NCBI GenBank assembly: GCA_030594675.1
Contig: JAUVES010000038.1
Coordinates: forward strand, 1 to 6,537
From: Candidatus Nanohaloarchaea archaeon
Lineage (GTDB): Archaea; EX4484-52; GLR71
Length of the DNA stretch: 6,537 bases
Reading direction: 5' to 3'
The notes beneath the pieces were generated by a model that saw nothing but the letters and a program-made list of their open reading frames with translations, made no database searches and was not told the DNA's origin. Both the position numbers and the translations under genes were made by a program. Of the stretch, positions 1 to 5,902 are shown piece after piece (position 1 is the first letter of the stretch; every line of letters starts with the position of its first letter).

Positions 1-1
1 A

Positions 2-502
2 TCTGGGATTATTGAAGGATTTGATGAAGCTGGTGTTGACCAGTATGTCGAAACTTTAGAAAGTCTTGGCTATGAACCAACACAAGGTTTTGAGAATGAA
101 CTTGAATATATTTTTTTTGGAAATGAATCTGAACATATTGAAAAAGAAAGACATCTTCTTGAATTCTTTAAACAATCTTATGCAAAAGATCCAGGATATT
201 CTGTTCAAAGATTTAGAGAATCATATCAAAATAGTGAACCTAAAATAAATATATCTGCTCGTGGAAGAAAAGATGCATCAAAATTAAAAAAGTTAAAATT
301 ACCATTAGAAGCAGAATTACTTTCTTTTGGTATAACAGAACATATGAAACGGAAAACACCATATAGTAATGATTTATCTATAAACAGAACTTTGCCATCA
401 AGTGATAAATTGCAGTTCTGGTCAAGAACAAGCATTGATTCTCCTATTCTATTGCCACTGCAAGAATATGTTTGTGAAAAGATGGGAATAACTTTTACAT
501 AA
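2..502 (+). CDS. C-terminal part of an unrecognised protein (5' end outside window)
   Basis: The frame starting at base 2 stays open for 166 codons and ends at TAA 500-502; the true start lies left of the window. I do not recognise the family. The piece is soluble-looking and charged, with no membrane segment or clear motif. It has an acidic N-terminal half (FDEAGVDQYVETLESLGYEP), a helical Glu/Lys-rich middle (HIEKERHLLEFFKQSY), a short basic stretch (RGRKDASKLKKLK) and a C-terminus ending in CEKMGITFT. Codons are strongly A/T-ending (gaa, tta, tct, aat), more so than in the ligase next door, which may mean a different history or just weak expression. It is convergent with lig: the stops are 4 bp apart and no terminator hairpin or T-tract is visible between them. 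That this is coding rests on the long open frame and protein-like composition; a function cannot be given. Confidence 0.75.
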   Translation, partial: SGIIEGFDEAGVDQYVETLESLGYEPTQGFENELEYIFFGNESEHIEKERHLLEFFKQSYAKDPGYSVQRFRESYQNSEPKINISARGRKDASKLKKLKLPLEAELLSFGITEHMKRKTPYSNDLSINRTLPSSDKLQFWSRTSIDSPILLPLQEYVCEKMGITFT

Positions 503-506
503 TTAT

Positions 507-2471
507 CTAAGTATCACGTCCCCTCTGCCCAGTATAAAGCATAGAGATCTCATCAACAGTAGATGCATCTTCAGCCATCCTGTCCTCACGAAGACGCACA
601 AGACGGGGAAAGCGGAGAGCAAAACCTGAAGAATATTTAGAAGATTTCTGAATTTCTTCAAAAGCGACTTCCACAAGAAGCGTAGGTTTCAGCACAACGC
701 TTTTGCCTTTCTCCTTAACAATATGTGGCTTAAGCATATCAGTAAGAGCTTCAAAAGACATGCCTTCTTCAGTCTTCTCTTTAATCCCTGTGCCCATCTT
801 CCCTATAGTCAGGAATTTCCCGGAATCTGAATCATAGCATGCAAGATGAAAACTGCTGAACCAGCCAACCCTTTTGCCTTCTCCATAATCGGCGCCGACA
901 ACGACCAGATCTAGATTATCCATGGTAGGCTTTATCTTTATCCCATAGCCGACCCTGTTTCCTGGCTTATAAGGTGCAGAAAGGCTTTTCATCATAATGC
1001 CTTCATTTCCTTTGGAAAGTGACTCCTTATAGAACTTATCCACAGCCCTGACATCAGAAGTCACAATATGCTTTGCAACCTTGACCATCTCACTTTCAGA
1101 GACAATAGATTCTATCATCTTCCTCCTTTCCTCAAACGGAGCATCTATAAGATTCTTTCCGGCAACCATCATCACATCAAAAAAATTGACAATCACAGGA
1201 ATCTCCTTAATAATCTCCTCAATTTTATGCTTCCTCTTTATCCTGCGTGATATCTTCTGGAAAGGAAGCCATTTACCAGTCTCTTTATCAACACCAATGA
1301 CTTCACAGTCAAGAATGAATGATTCAGCTTTCACACTCTTATTAACAGAATATCTAACATCAGGAAATTGCAAAGTCACATCTTCAAGCCGGCGGGTAAA
1401 AAGCTTCACATCACCATCAATCTTATGCACCTGAAGCCTGAAGCCATCATACTTATACTCCACCGCTGCAGGCTTGCCCACAATCTTAAATGCATCTTCA
1501 ATTGTAGGAGCTTTCTGGTAAAGCATCACCTTTATCGGATGGCTGGCAGTCAGCCCCAGCTTTGACAGGCCCAAAAGCCCACCTTCCCTGGCAGCCATGG
1601 CAACTGCAGCAAAATCATTTATCATAGAAAAAGCATGCTCAACAGCAGACACTATCTTAGACTTAACTTCCTTGCCCAAAACAGAATCATAAAAAAGAAC
1701 ATAATCACATAAAGACTTTGAAACTTCAACATCACCATCAATATCTCTAACAATTAAATCATTTTCAGACTTAAGAACACTATACTCCTTATCATACTTC
1801 TTCAAAAGAAAAGCATCAAGTTCAGTATCAACAAGAATCTTCCTGCCCTTAACAGACTCACAGACCAGGCTAAGTCGGGTGCCGCCATCAACCTTCTGCA
1901 AAAGAGTCTCCTTCCAGTACACATTTGTAAAAAATGCATAAGCGATAGAATCTCTCAAAAGCCCTTCTGCAACACCGACACGAAGATCACCAATAATTGT
2001 CCTTGTAAGATATCTTGCTTCAACAGGATCAGATACAGAGCCAAGAAGCTCACAGACAAGATCAATCTTTTTATCTTGCGACTTCATACCCTCAATCTCA
2101 GCAATCCTGCGCAAAGAATCAAATACATGCATTACAGTAAGTGATTTTGAAAAAAGCCGGGACTGCTTCTTCTGTGAAGAATATTTCTCTGCAACAAGCC
2201 CCAGATCACCAAGCTCTCTCCATTTATCCTCAATTTTTGAGGCGTCAATGCCATAAGCTTTAGCAATCCCCTTGATCATCAGGCTGGAAGACAGTCCAAG
2301 TTCCTGCGACTGCCAGCCAGGATAAACCCTGCCGGAAAGAAGAAGAACAACTGCCTCAAGCTCATCCTTATCAACATCTTCAAGAAACTGCGCAACAATG
2401 TCAGTCTTCTCAAGTTTACTTGCTTTAGACTCAAGCCTATTATACACATTAGCAAGCTGTAGATAATCCAT
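507..2471 (-). CDS. lig: ATP-dependent DNA ligase, archaeal type, with a large insertion
   Basis: Seals nicks in duplex DNA in replication and repair through a ligase-AMP intermediate (EC 6.5.1.1). Numbered from the chosen start, the product has 654 residues. The N-terminal DNA-binding domain (about 1-300) comes first. The nucleotidyltransferase core follows: motif I KYDG with adenylated Lys340, then FTRRLED near 358-364, motif III LDCEVIG near 387-393, FFDV near 430, motif IV EGIMMK at 490-495 and motif V KIK at 512-514. The OB domain ends with RFPRLVRLRED near 620. All key residues are present. Archaeal ligases are usually about 550-610 residues; the excess is an insertion of about 90 residues at 182-273. 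An in-frame ATG five codons upstream (2486) exists, but MDYLQLANVYNRLE matches how the family begins, and the TATA-like box spacing puts the transcript start near 2481, inside the longer version. It lies downstream of ftsZ on the same strand, but a terminator and its own promoter suggest separate transcription. Confidence 0.97.
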   Translation of the reverse strand: MDYLQLANVYNRLESKASKLEKTDIVAQFLEDVDKDELEAVVLLLSGRVYPGWQSQELGLSSSLMIKGIAKAYGIDASKIEDKWRELGDLGLVAEKYSSQKKQSRLFSKSLTVMHVFDSLRRIAEIEGMKSQDKKIDLVCELLGSVSDPVEARYLTRTIIGDLRVGVAEGLLRDSIAYAFFTNVYWKETLLQKVDGGTRLSLVCESVKGRKILVDTELDAFLLKKYDKEYSVLKSENDLIVRDIDGDVEVSKSLCDYVLFYDSVLGKEVKSKIVSAVEHAFSMINDFAAVAMAAREGGLLGLSKLGLTASHPIKVMLYQKAPTIEDAFKIVGKPAAVEYKYDGFRLQVHKIDGDVKLFTRRLEDVTLQFPDVRYSVNKSVKAESFILDCEVIGVDKETGKWLPFQKISRRIKRKHKIEEIIKEIPVIVNFFDVMMVAGKNLIDAPFEERRKMIESIVSESEMVKVAKHIVTSDVRAVDKFYKESLSKGNEGIMMKSLSAPYKPGNRVGYGIKIKPTMDNLDLVVVGADYGEGKRVGWFSSFHLACYDSDSGKFLTIGKMGTGIKEKTEEGMSFEALTDMLKPHIVKEKGKSVVLKPTLLVEVAFEEIQKSSKYSSGFALRFPRLVRLREDRMAEDASTVDEISMLYTGQRGRDT

Positions 2472-2502
2472 GCACAAGATTAACATCCTAAGAATAAAAA
2501 GT

Positions 2503-2512
2503 TAATTTAAAT
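2503..2512 (-). promoter_or_regulatory. TATA-like box for the DNA ligase gene
   Basis: On the minus strand this reads ATTTAAATTA, centred about 36 bases upstream of the ligase ATG at 2471. With the usual archaeal distance of about 26 bases to the transcription start, the mRNA would begin near 2481 and have a leader of about 10 bases. No good Shine-Dalgarno sequence is seen; an AGGATG lies 12 bases before the ATG, which is too far and too weak to be convincing. Confidence 0.45.
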
Positions 2513-2519
2513 CAGAAAG

Positions 2520-2563
2520 AAAAAAAGGAGGTGCGCTCATAAGGGAGAAGTAACAAGCGCACC
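2520..2563 (-). terminator. Hairpin plus oligo-T terminator downstream of ftsZ
   Basis: On the minus strand, 32 bases after the ftsZ stop, GGTGCGCT (2563-2556) pairs perfectly with AGCGCACC (2537-2530) around an 18-base loop. TCC and seven T (2526-2520) follow. The perfect GC-rich stem followed by a T-tract looks like an intrinsic terminator, and in archaea the T-tract alone can suffice. It separates ftsZ from lig. The segment over the stem foot and T-tract reads CACCTCCTTT, the same as the usual 3' end of 16S rRNA, which is probably chance. Confidence 0.6.
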
Positions 2564-2595
2564 AGGGGGGTTATCTATGGAAGATATTTTTACAT

Positions 2596-3714
2596 CTAAT
2601 AAACACACTTTATGCCAAGTTCCTGCGAAATCTCTTTGACAGGCTGTGCCTGTTCCTGAGAGCCGGAAGACATATTTCTTGGGCCAAGGATATATTCAGA
2701 CTGGACACCAGTGATTATTGTAATCACACGAATTTTGCCATGCAGATTTTCATCAATTCGTGCACCCCATATTGTTGATGCATCAGGGTCAAGATGTTTT
2801 GACACAAACTCACCTATATCACCAATCTCACTCAGCTTCATGTCAGGACCACCGCTTATATGGATAAGAGCACCTGTAGCACCTTTATAATCCACATCAA
2901 GAAGCGGATTTGACATTGCCTCTTCAACAGCTTCTCTTGCCCTTGCAGCAGAACTGCTTTCACCAACACCTATGACTGCAACGCCGCCATTATTCATGAC
3001 AGACTTTACATCAGCATAGTCAAGGTTCACTATTGATGGTGTAGAAATTGTCTCAGTTATACCTTTTATCATAGTAACAATTATTTCATCAGCCACTGCA
3101 AATGCTTGCTGGAGTGGCATCTCTCCTGCAACTTCCAAAAGCTTGTCATTCTCTATAACAATTACTGTATCACATACTTTTCTGAGTGCTACAAGACCTT
3201 CCTCTGCTTTTGGTATTCTTCCGCCTTCAATCTTAAATGGCATAGTGACAACACCAATTACAATAGCATCAGATTTTTTAGCAATCTTTGAAACAACAGG
3301 AGCGCTTCCAGTACCTGTACCGCCACCCATACCAGCTATGACAAATACAAGATCTGTTGCTGAAAGCACATCTTTTATCTCATTTAAAGACTCTTCAGCA
3401 GCCTGCTTCCCGACAGCAGGATAACCGCCTGCGCCAAGACCTTTTGTAACATCTTTCCCTATAAGAATTTTCCTGTCTGCCTTGACAGAAAGAAGATGCT
3501 GCTTATCTGTATTTACAGAAACTGTATCTGCACCTTGAATTCCAAGATCATGCAACCTGCTTATCGCATTATTGCCCATGCCACCAGCACCAATTACTGT
3601 AATCTTTGCATCTTTCACATCAACAAAATCAAACTCACCCGGCTGAGTAGTAGTCCCTTGTGTCATGCTGGCAGTGCCAGCGTCCATTTTCACATTATCT
3701 ATTATCTGTCTCAT
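2596..3714 (-). CDS. ftsZ: Cell division protein FtsZ (FtsZ1-like)
   Basis: Tubulin-family GTPase that polymerises into the mid-cell division ring on the cytoplasmic side of the membrane. The 372-residue product starts with a polar, Thr/Gly-rich extension (about 1-34). The GTPase domain follows, with VIGAGGMGNNAISRL at 40-54, the tubulin signature GMGGGTGTGS at 128-137, and the T7 synergy loop NLDYAD at 230-235 carrying the catalytic acids Asp232 and Asp235. The C-terminal domain includes GALIHISGGPD near 281-291. A short Ser/Gln linker (about 349-358) leads to a terminal peptide, EISQELGIKCVY. In archaeal FtsZ proteins such a tail docks the membrane anchor SepF; that role here is inferred. 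The ATG at 3714 is chosen because GGGGG lies 7 bases upstream as a ribosome site; an internal Met10 is the alternative start. It is transcribed away from gatCA and has its own promoter and terminator. FtsZ1 rather than FtsZ2 is a judgement from the T7 loop and tail style. Confidence 0.96.
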   Translation of the reverse strand: MRQIIDNVKMDAGTASMTQGTTTQPGEFDFVDVKDAKITVIGAGGMGNNAISRLHDLGIQGADTVSVNTDKQHLLSVKADRKILIGKDVTKGLGAGGYPAVGKQAAEESLNEIKDVLSATDLVFVIAGMGGGTGTGSAPVVSKIAKKSDAIVIGVVTMPFKIEGGRIPKAEEGLVALRKVCDTVIVIENDKLLEVAGEMPLQQAFAVADEIIVTMIKGITETISTPSIVNLDYADVKSVMNNGGVAVIGVGESSSAARAREAVEEAMSNPLLDVDYKGATGALIHISGGPDMKLSEIGDIGEFVSKHLDPDASTIWGARIDENLHGKIRVITIITGVQSEYILGPRNMSSGSQEQAQPVKEISQELGIKCVY

Positions 3715-3721
3715 ATTTATT

Positions 3722-3726
3722 CCCCC
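3722..3726 (-). promoter_or_regulatory. Ribosome binding site of ftsZ
   Basis: On the minus strand GGGGG (in TTGGGGGAATAA) lies 7 bases before the ftsZ ATG. It is the clearest Shine-Dalgarno-like site in the window and supports the first ATG rather than Met10. The other starts here have weak or no such site. Confidence 0.5.
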
Positions 3727-3754
3727 AATAAAAGTATATACTCGAACAAATACA

Positions 3755-3764
3755 TTATAATATA
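3755..3764 (-). promoter_or_regulatory. TATA-like box for ftsZ
   Basis: On the minus strand this reads TATATTATAA, centred about 45 bases upstream of the ftsZ ATG. A transcript start about 26 bases downstream gives a leader of about 19 bases that includes the GGGGG ribosome site. A second candidate, TATATA at 3735-3740, would put the transcript start at the ATG itself and leave out the ribosome site, so it fits less well. Confidence 0.45.
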
Positions 3765-3818
3765 CACATCATATAATCAAAATGTATATCCGCTCAAATA
3801 CACAATATTTCTTATTGA

Positions 3819-3836
3819 GATTTTTGCCCAAAAATC
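3819..3836. repeat. Perfect 7-bp inverted repeat with GCCC loop
   Basis: GATTTTT (3819-3825) and AAAAATC (3830-3836) are exact reverse complements around a 4-base loop, GCCC. It is the first of three perfect inverted repeats in this spacer that share a GCCC core in the loop. Confidence 0.7.
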
Positions 3837-3861
3837 ACAATCACTAAACACAATAGAATAA

Positions 3862-3880
3862 AACCTAAGCCCAATAGGTT
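3862..3880. repeat. Perfect 6-bp inverted repeat with AGCCCAA loop
   Basis: AACCTA (3862-3867) and TAGGTT (3875-3880) are exact reverse complements around the 7-base loop AGCCCAA. A further GCCCAA copy without a good stem follows at 3885-3890. AACCTAAG also recurs as a direct copy at 3961-3968. Confidence 0.65.
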
Positions 3881-3910
3881 AAATGCCCAAATTATAATGA
3901 ATCTAAATCA

Positions 3911-3933
3911 ATGACAAACGCCCAATTTGTCAT
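3911..3933. repeat. Perfect 8-bp inverted repeat with CGCCCAA loop
   Basis: ATGACAAA (3911-3918) and TTTGTCAT (3926-3933) are exact reverse complements around the 7-base loop CGCCCAA, nearly the same loop as in the repeat at 3862-3880. On the plus strand it is followed by T-rich sequence with six T at 3946-3951, so it could act as a terminator of an unseen plus-strand transcript. A protein-binding operator is the alternative. Confidence 0.7.
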
Positions 3934-3982
3934 CATTTTATACCTATTTTTTATTTTCCTAACCTAAGTATATATAGATTAC

Positions 3983-3996
3983 TATTCTTAAGAATA
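3983..3996. repeat. 14-bp perfect palindrome in TA-rich tract
   Basis: TATTCTTAAGAATA is its own reverse complement and sits inside a tract of almost pure A and T (3968-4020). It has the form of a binding site for a dimeric regulator, but palindromes arise easily in such AT-rich DNA. Confidence 0.4.
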
Positions 3997-4045
3997 TATA
4001 TTATTTTTTAGATATAAAAAAATAAGCCACTTGATGCCGCTTCTA

Positions 4046-4128
4046 CAAAAACATGCAAAAAGGATAACCTTTACTTCTTATGGAAAAAAACATGCAAAAA
4101 ACAAAAAGAACCTCTATTTCCTATGGAA
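4046..4128. repeat. Two adjacent imperfect direct repeats of about 40 bp
   Basis: Copy 1 (4046-4085) and copy 2 (4086-4128) abut. Both begin with an A-run and ACATGCAAAAA and both end with a related block, AACCTTTACTTCTTATGGAA in copy 1 and AACCTCTATTTCCTATGGAA in copy 2, which differ at 3 of 20 positions. The middle differs by a few inserted bases in copy 2. The pair ends about 20 bases before the gatC TATA-like box, where an activator site or a leader element of a longer transcript could lie. Confidence 0.6.
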
Positions 4129-4146
4129 TCCTCATATCACACAAAA

Positions 4147-4154
4147 ATATAAAA
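4147..4154 (+). promoter_or_regulatory. TATA-like box for the gatCA operon
   Basis: AATATAAA lies in the A-rich sequence ACAAAAATATAAAAG, centred about 36 bases before the gatC ATG. The predicted transcript start falls near 4176-4178, giving a leader of about 10 bases, or a leaderless message if the upstream GTG at 4178 is used. Confidence 0.5.
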
Positions 4155-4186
4155 GTTACCTGCGCATATTCTCTTAAGTGAACTTA

Positions 4187-4462
4187 ATGGAAGAAAGAAT
4201 TGATAAGGTTTCTAGAATTGCACGTCTTGAACTCACAGCTGAAGAAAAAAAGCGCTTTGAAAAAGATCTTGATGACATACTCAAAAGTTTCAGAAAGCTT
4301 TCAGCCATAAATACAGACAGGATAAAACCTACTTTCCAGCCAGTTGAAGTGAAGAATATCACAAGAAAAGACATTATTGAAGAAAGCTTAAGCCAGAAAG
4401 AATCCTTAGCCAATGCAAAGAACAGGGAAGACAATTACTTCAGAGGACCAAAAGCAATATAA
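4187..4462 (+). CDS. gatC: Asp-tRNA(Asn)/Glu-tRNA(Gln) amidotransferase subunit C
   Basis: Small subunit that wraps around and stabilises GatA in the GatCAB complex. In archaea GatCAB mainly turns Asp-tRNA(Asn) into Asn-tRNA(Asn), because Gln-tRNA is usually made by GatDE. The 91-residue product has the usual size and pattern: RIARLELTAEE near 10-20, an amphipathic helix through FEKDLDDILKSFRKLSAINT, then IKPTFQPVEV, a charged ITRKDIIEESL segment, and the terminal NYFRGPKAI that resembles the family's DGYFKVPKVI-type ending. ATG 4187 is chosen. A GTG three codons upstream (4178) would add only MNL and falls at the predicted transcript start. The gene precedes gatA by 9 bases in the same direction, so the two are an operon. 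Confidence 0.93.
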   Translation: MEERIDKVSRIARLELTAEEKKRFEKDLDDILKSFRKLSAINTDRIKPTFQPVEVKNITRKDIIEESLSQKESLANAKNREDNYFRGPKAI

Positions 4463-4471
4463 GGTAATCAT

Positions 4472-5881
4472 ATGGACTACTCAAAACTTTCAGTATCCGA
4501 CTTCATAAGAGAATCAAAAAAAGGAAATATAGACATCAAAGATTTCTACGCAAAATTCTTTGAAGAGACAAAAAAGATAGACAAAAAACACAATCATTTC
4601 ATCACAATATCAGAAAAGGAAGCATTGGACAGTATAGGTAAAGTGGACAGGAAATCAAGGTTATCTGCACTTCCCGTATCGGTAAAAGACAATATATGCA
4701 CAAAAGATATACAATCTACTGCAGGTTCAAAAATTCTTAAAAATTACATACCATTATTCGATGCAACCTCAATTTCCTGTGCAAAAAAAGAGGGAAGCGT
4801 AATAATTGGCAAGACGGCACAGGATGAATTCGGATTCGGCACATTTTCCACAAATTCACCTTTTGGAATTCCAAAAAATCCGCAGGATATAGAAAGAAGC
4901 TGCGGAGGATCATCAGGAGGCGCAGGAGGATTTACAGCAGCAGTAACTATGCCTCACATAGCTCTTGGCGAATCCACAGGCGGATCAATATCATGCCCTG
5001 CATCATTCTGCGGTGTAACAGGACTGACACCAACCTACGGCAGAGTGTCAAGATACGGTCTCATAGACTACGCAAACTCACTGGACAAGATAGGTCCTAT
5101 GGCAAAGACAACAAAAGACTGCGCACTCATGCTTTCTATAATCTCAGGAAAAGACCCGATGGACCAGACAAGCATACAGAAAAATACAGAAGATTTCACA
5201 AGATACACAGGAAAAGATATAAGAGGACTAAAAATAGGAATCCCTAAAGAATATTTCAAAGGCATAGACAGGGATATAGAAAGAAAAGTAAGATCAGCTA
5301 TAGAAAAACTTGAAGAGATAGGCGCAAAGATTACAGACATATCCTTATCCACCACAGACTATGTCCTCCCATCATACTACATAATAGCAACAGTTGAAGC
5401 ATCTACAAACCTTGCAAAATACTGCGGCATGAGGTACGGTGCACAGGATGAGATAAAGGGATCTTTCAACAAGTACTTCTCAGAGGTCAGAGAAAAATAT
5501 CTTGGTGAAGAGGCAAAGAGAAGAATACTTTTAGGTACATACGCAAGAATGGCTGGATATAGGGACCAGTATTATCTTAAAGCACTCAAAGTAAGGACTC
5601 TTGTAATAGAAGATTTCAAAAAAGCATTCAAAAAAGTTGATGTCCTTGCTGCACCGACAATGCCCATAATCTCACCAAGATTTTCTGAAATTGAGAAGCT
5701 CACGCCTGTAGAGACATACGCAATGGATAACCTTACAGTAGGTCCTAACCTTGCAGGCATACCGATGATATCAACACCATGCGGAAAATCAAGAGACATG
5801 CCGGTCGGCCTCCATCTTCTGGGCAATCACATGGACGAGGGAAAGATAATCCAGGTAGCAGACGCTTTTGAGAACAGGTAA
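4472..5881 (+). CDS. gatA: Asp-tRNA(Asn)/Glu-tRNA(Gln) amidotransferase subunit A (amidase)
   Basis: Amidase-signature glutaminase of GatCAB: it frees ammonia from glutamine or asparagine and passes it to GatB for tRNA amidation in the cytoplasm. The 469 residues are close to the usual length of about 450-490. The Ser-cisSer-Lys triad can be read as Lys72 in PVSVKDNICT, Ser148 in SCGGSSGG and nucleophile Ser172 in STGGSISCPASFCG. Downstream GLTPTYGRVSRYGLIDYANS and LDKIGPM fit GatA rather than other amidases. The C-terminal half has the expected VDVLAAPTMP and AGIPMISTPCG. The loop around the nucleophile departs from the common GSDTGGSIRQP form: it reads GESTGGSISCP, so the usual Asp and Arg are Ser168 and Ser174. 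ATG 4472 has a weak AAGGT 6 bases upstream. gatB is not in the window. Confidence 0.95.
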   Translation: MDYSKLSVSDFIRESKKGNIDIKDFYAKFFEETKKIDKKHNHFITISEKEALDSIGKVDRKSRLSALPVSVKDNICTKDIQSTAGSKILKNYIPLFDATSISCAKKEGSVIIGKTAQDEFGFGTFSTNSPFGIPKNPQDIERSCGGSSGGAGGFTAAVTMPHIALGESTGGSISCPASFCGVTGLTPTYGRVSRYGLIDYANSLDKIGPMAKTTKDCALMLSIISGKDPMDQTSIQKNTEDFTRYTGKDIRGLKIGIPKEYFKGIDRDIERKVRSAIEKLEEIGAKITDISLSTTDYVLPSYYIIATVEASTNLAKYCGMRYGAQDEIKGSFNKYFSEVREKYLGEEAKRRILLGTYARMAGYRDQYYLKALKVRTLVIEDFKKAFKKVDVLAAPTMPIISPRFSEIEKLTPVETYAMDNLTVGPNLAGIPMISTPCGKSRDMPVGLHLLGNHMDEGKIIQVADAFENR

Positions 5882-5896
5882 ATAAATTCACAGCCC

Positions 5897-5902
5897 TTTT
5901 TT
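5897..5902 (+). terminator. Oligo-T tract after gatA
   Basis: Six T follow CAGCCC, starting 16 bases after the gatA stop, without a stable hairpin. Archaeal RNA polymerase can stop at such tracts, so this may end the gatCA transcript. It overlaps the stop codon of the possible minus-strand gene at 5902-6111. Confidence 0.3.

Larger units (their letters stand above)
3715..4186. other. Long divergent intergenic region between ftsZ and gatC
   Basis: About 470 bases without a convincing gene, long compared with the tight spacing elsewhere in the window. From left to right it holds the ftsZ promoter, a block of inverted repeats (3819-3933), a T-rich stretch (3937-3958), a TA-rich tract (3968-4020) with a 14-bp palindrome, a tandem imperfect repeat (4046-4128) and the gatC promoter. 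Only very short open frames exist (22 codons at 3782-3847, 30 codons at 4092-4181), with nothing to support them. A regulatory region for the divergent genes, an undescribed small RNA or a replication-related AT-rich element are all possible. Confidence 0.6.

Noticed and set aside
66..435. Short ATG-started frames at 66-248 (plus) and 226-435 (minus)
   Set aside because: Both overlap the longer open frame 2-502, which is open from the window edge and has better protein-like composition.
1068..1565. Plus-strand frames of 60-117 codons inside the ligase gene
   Set aside because: They are antisense to conserved ligase motifs and have no promoter or protein-like character.
2524..2597. Perfect ribosome-site-like AAAGGAGGTG on the plus strand with a 20-codon frame from ATG 2577
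   Set aside because: The site is 43 bases from that ATG, no nearer start exists, and the same bases are explained by the ftsZ terminator on the other strand.
3782..3847. 21-residue plus-strand frame in the ftsZ-gatC spacer
   Set aside because: It has chance length, no promoter or ribosome site, and it covers one of the inverted repeats.
3106..3861. Plus-strand frames antisense to ftsZ, including one reaching into the spacer at 3861
   Set aside because: Their composition is that of antisense translation, and ftsZ on the other strand is certain.
3819..3933. Inverted repeats read as a CRISPR array or C/D-box RNA
   Set aside because: The units are not identical or evenly spaced, and no C box/D box pair is present.
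4092..4181. 29-residue plus-strand frame in front of gatC
   Set aside because: It runs through the tandem repeat and the gatC TATA-like box, has no ribosome site, and its length is expected by chance.
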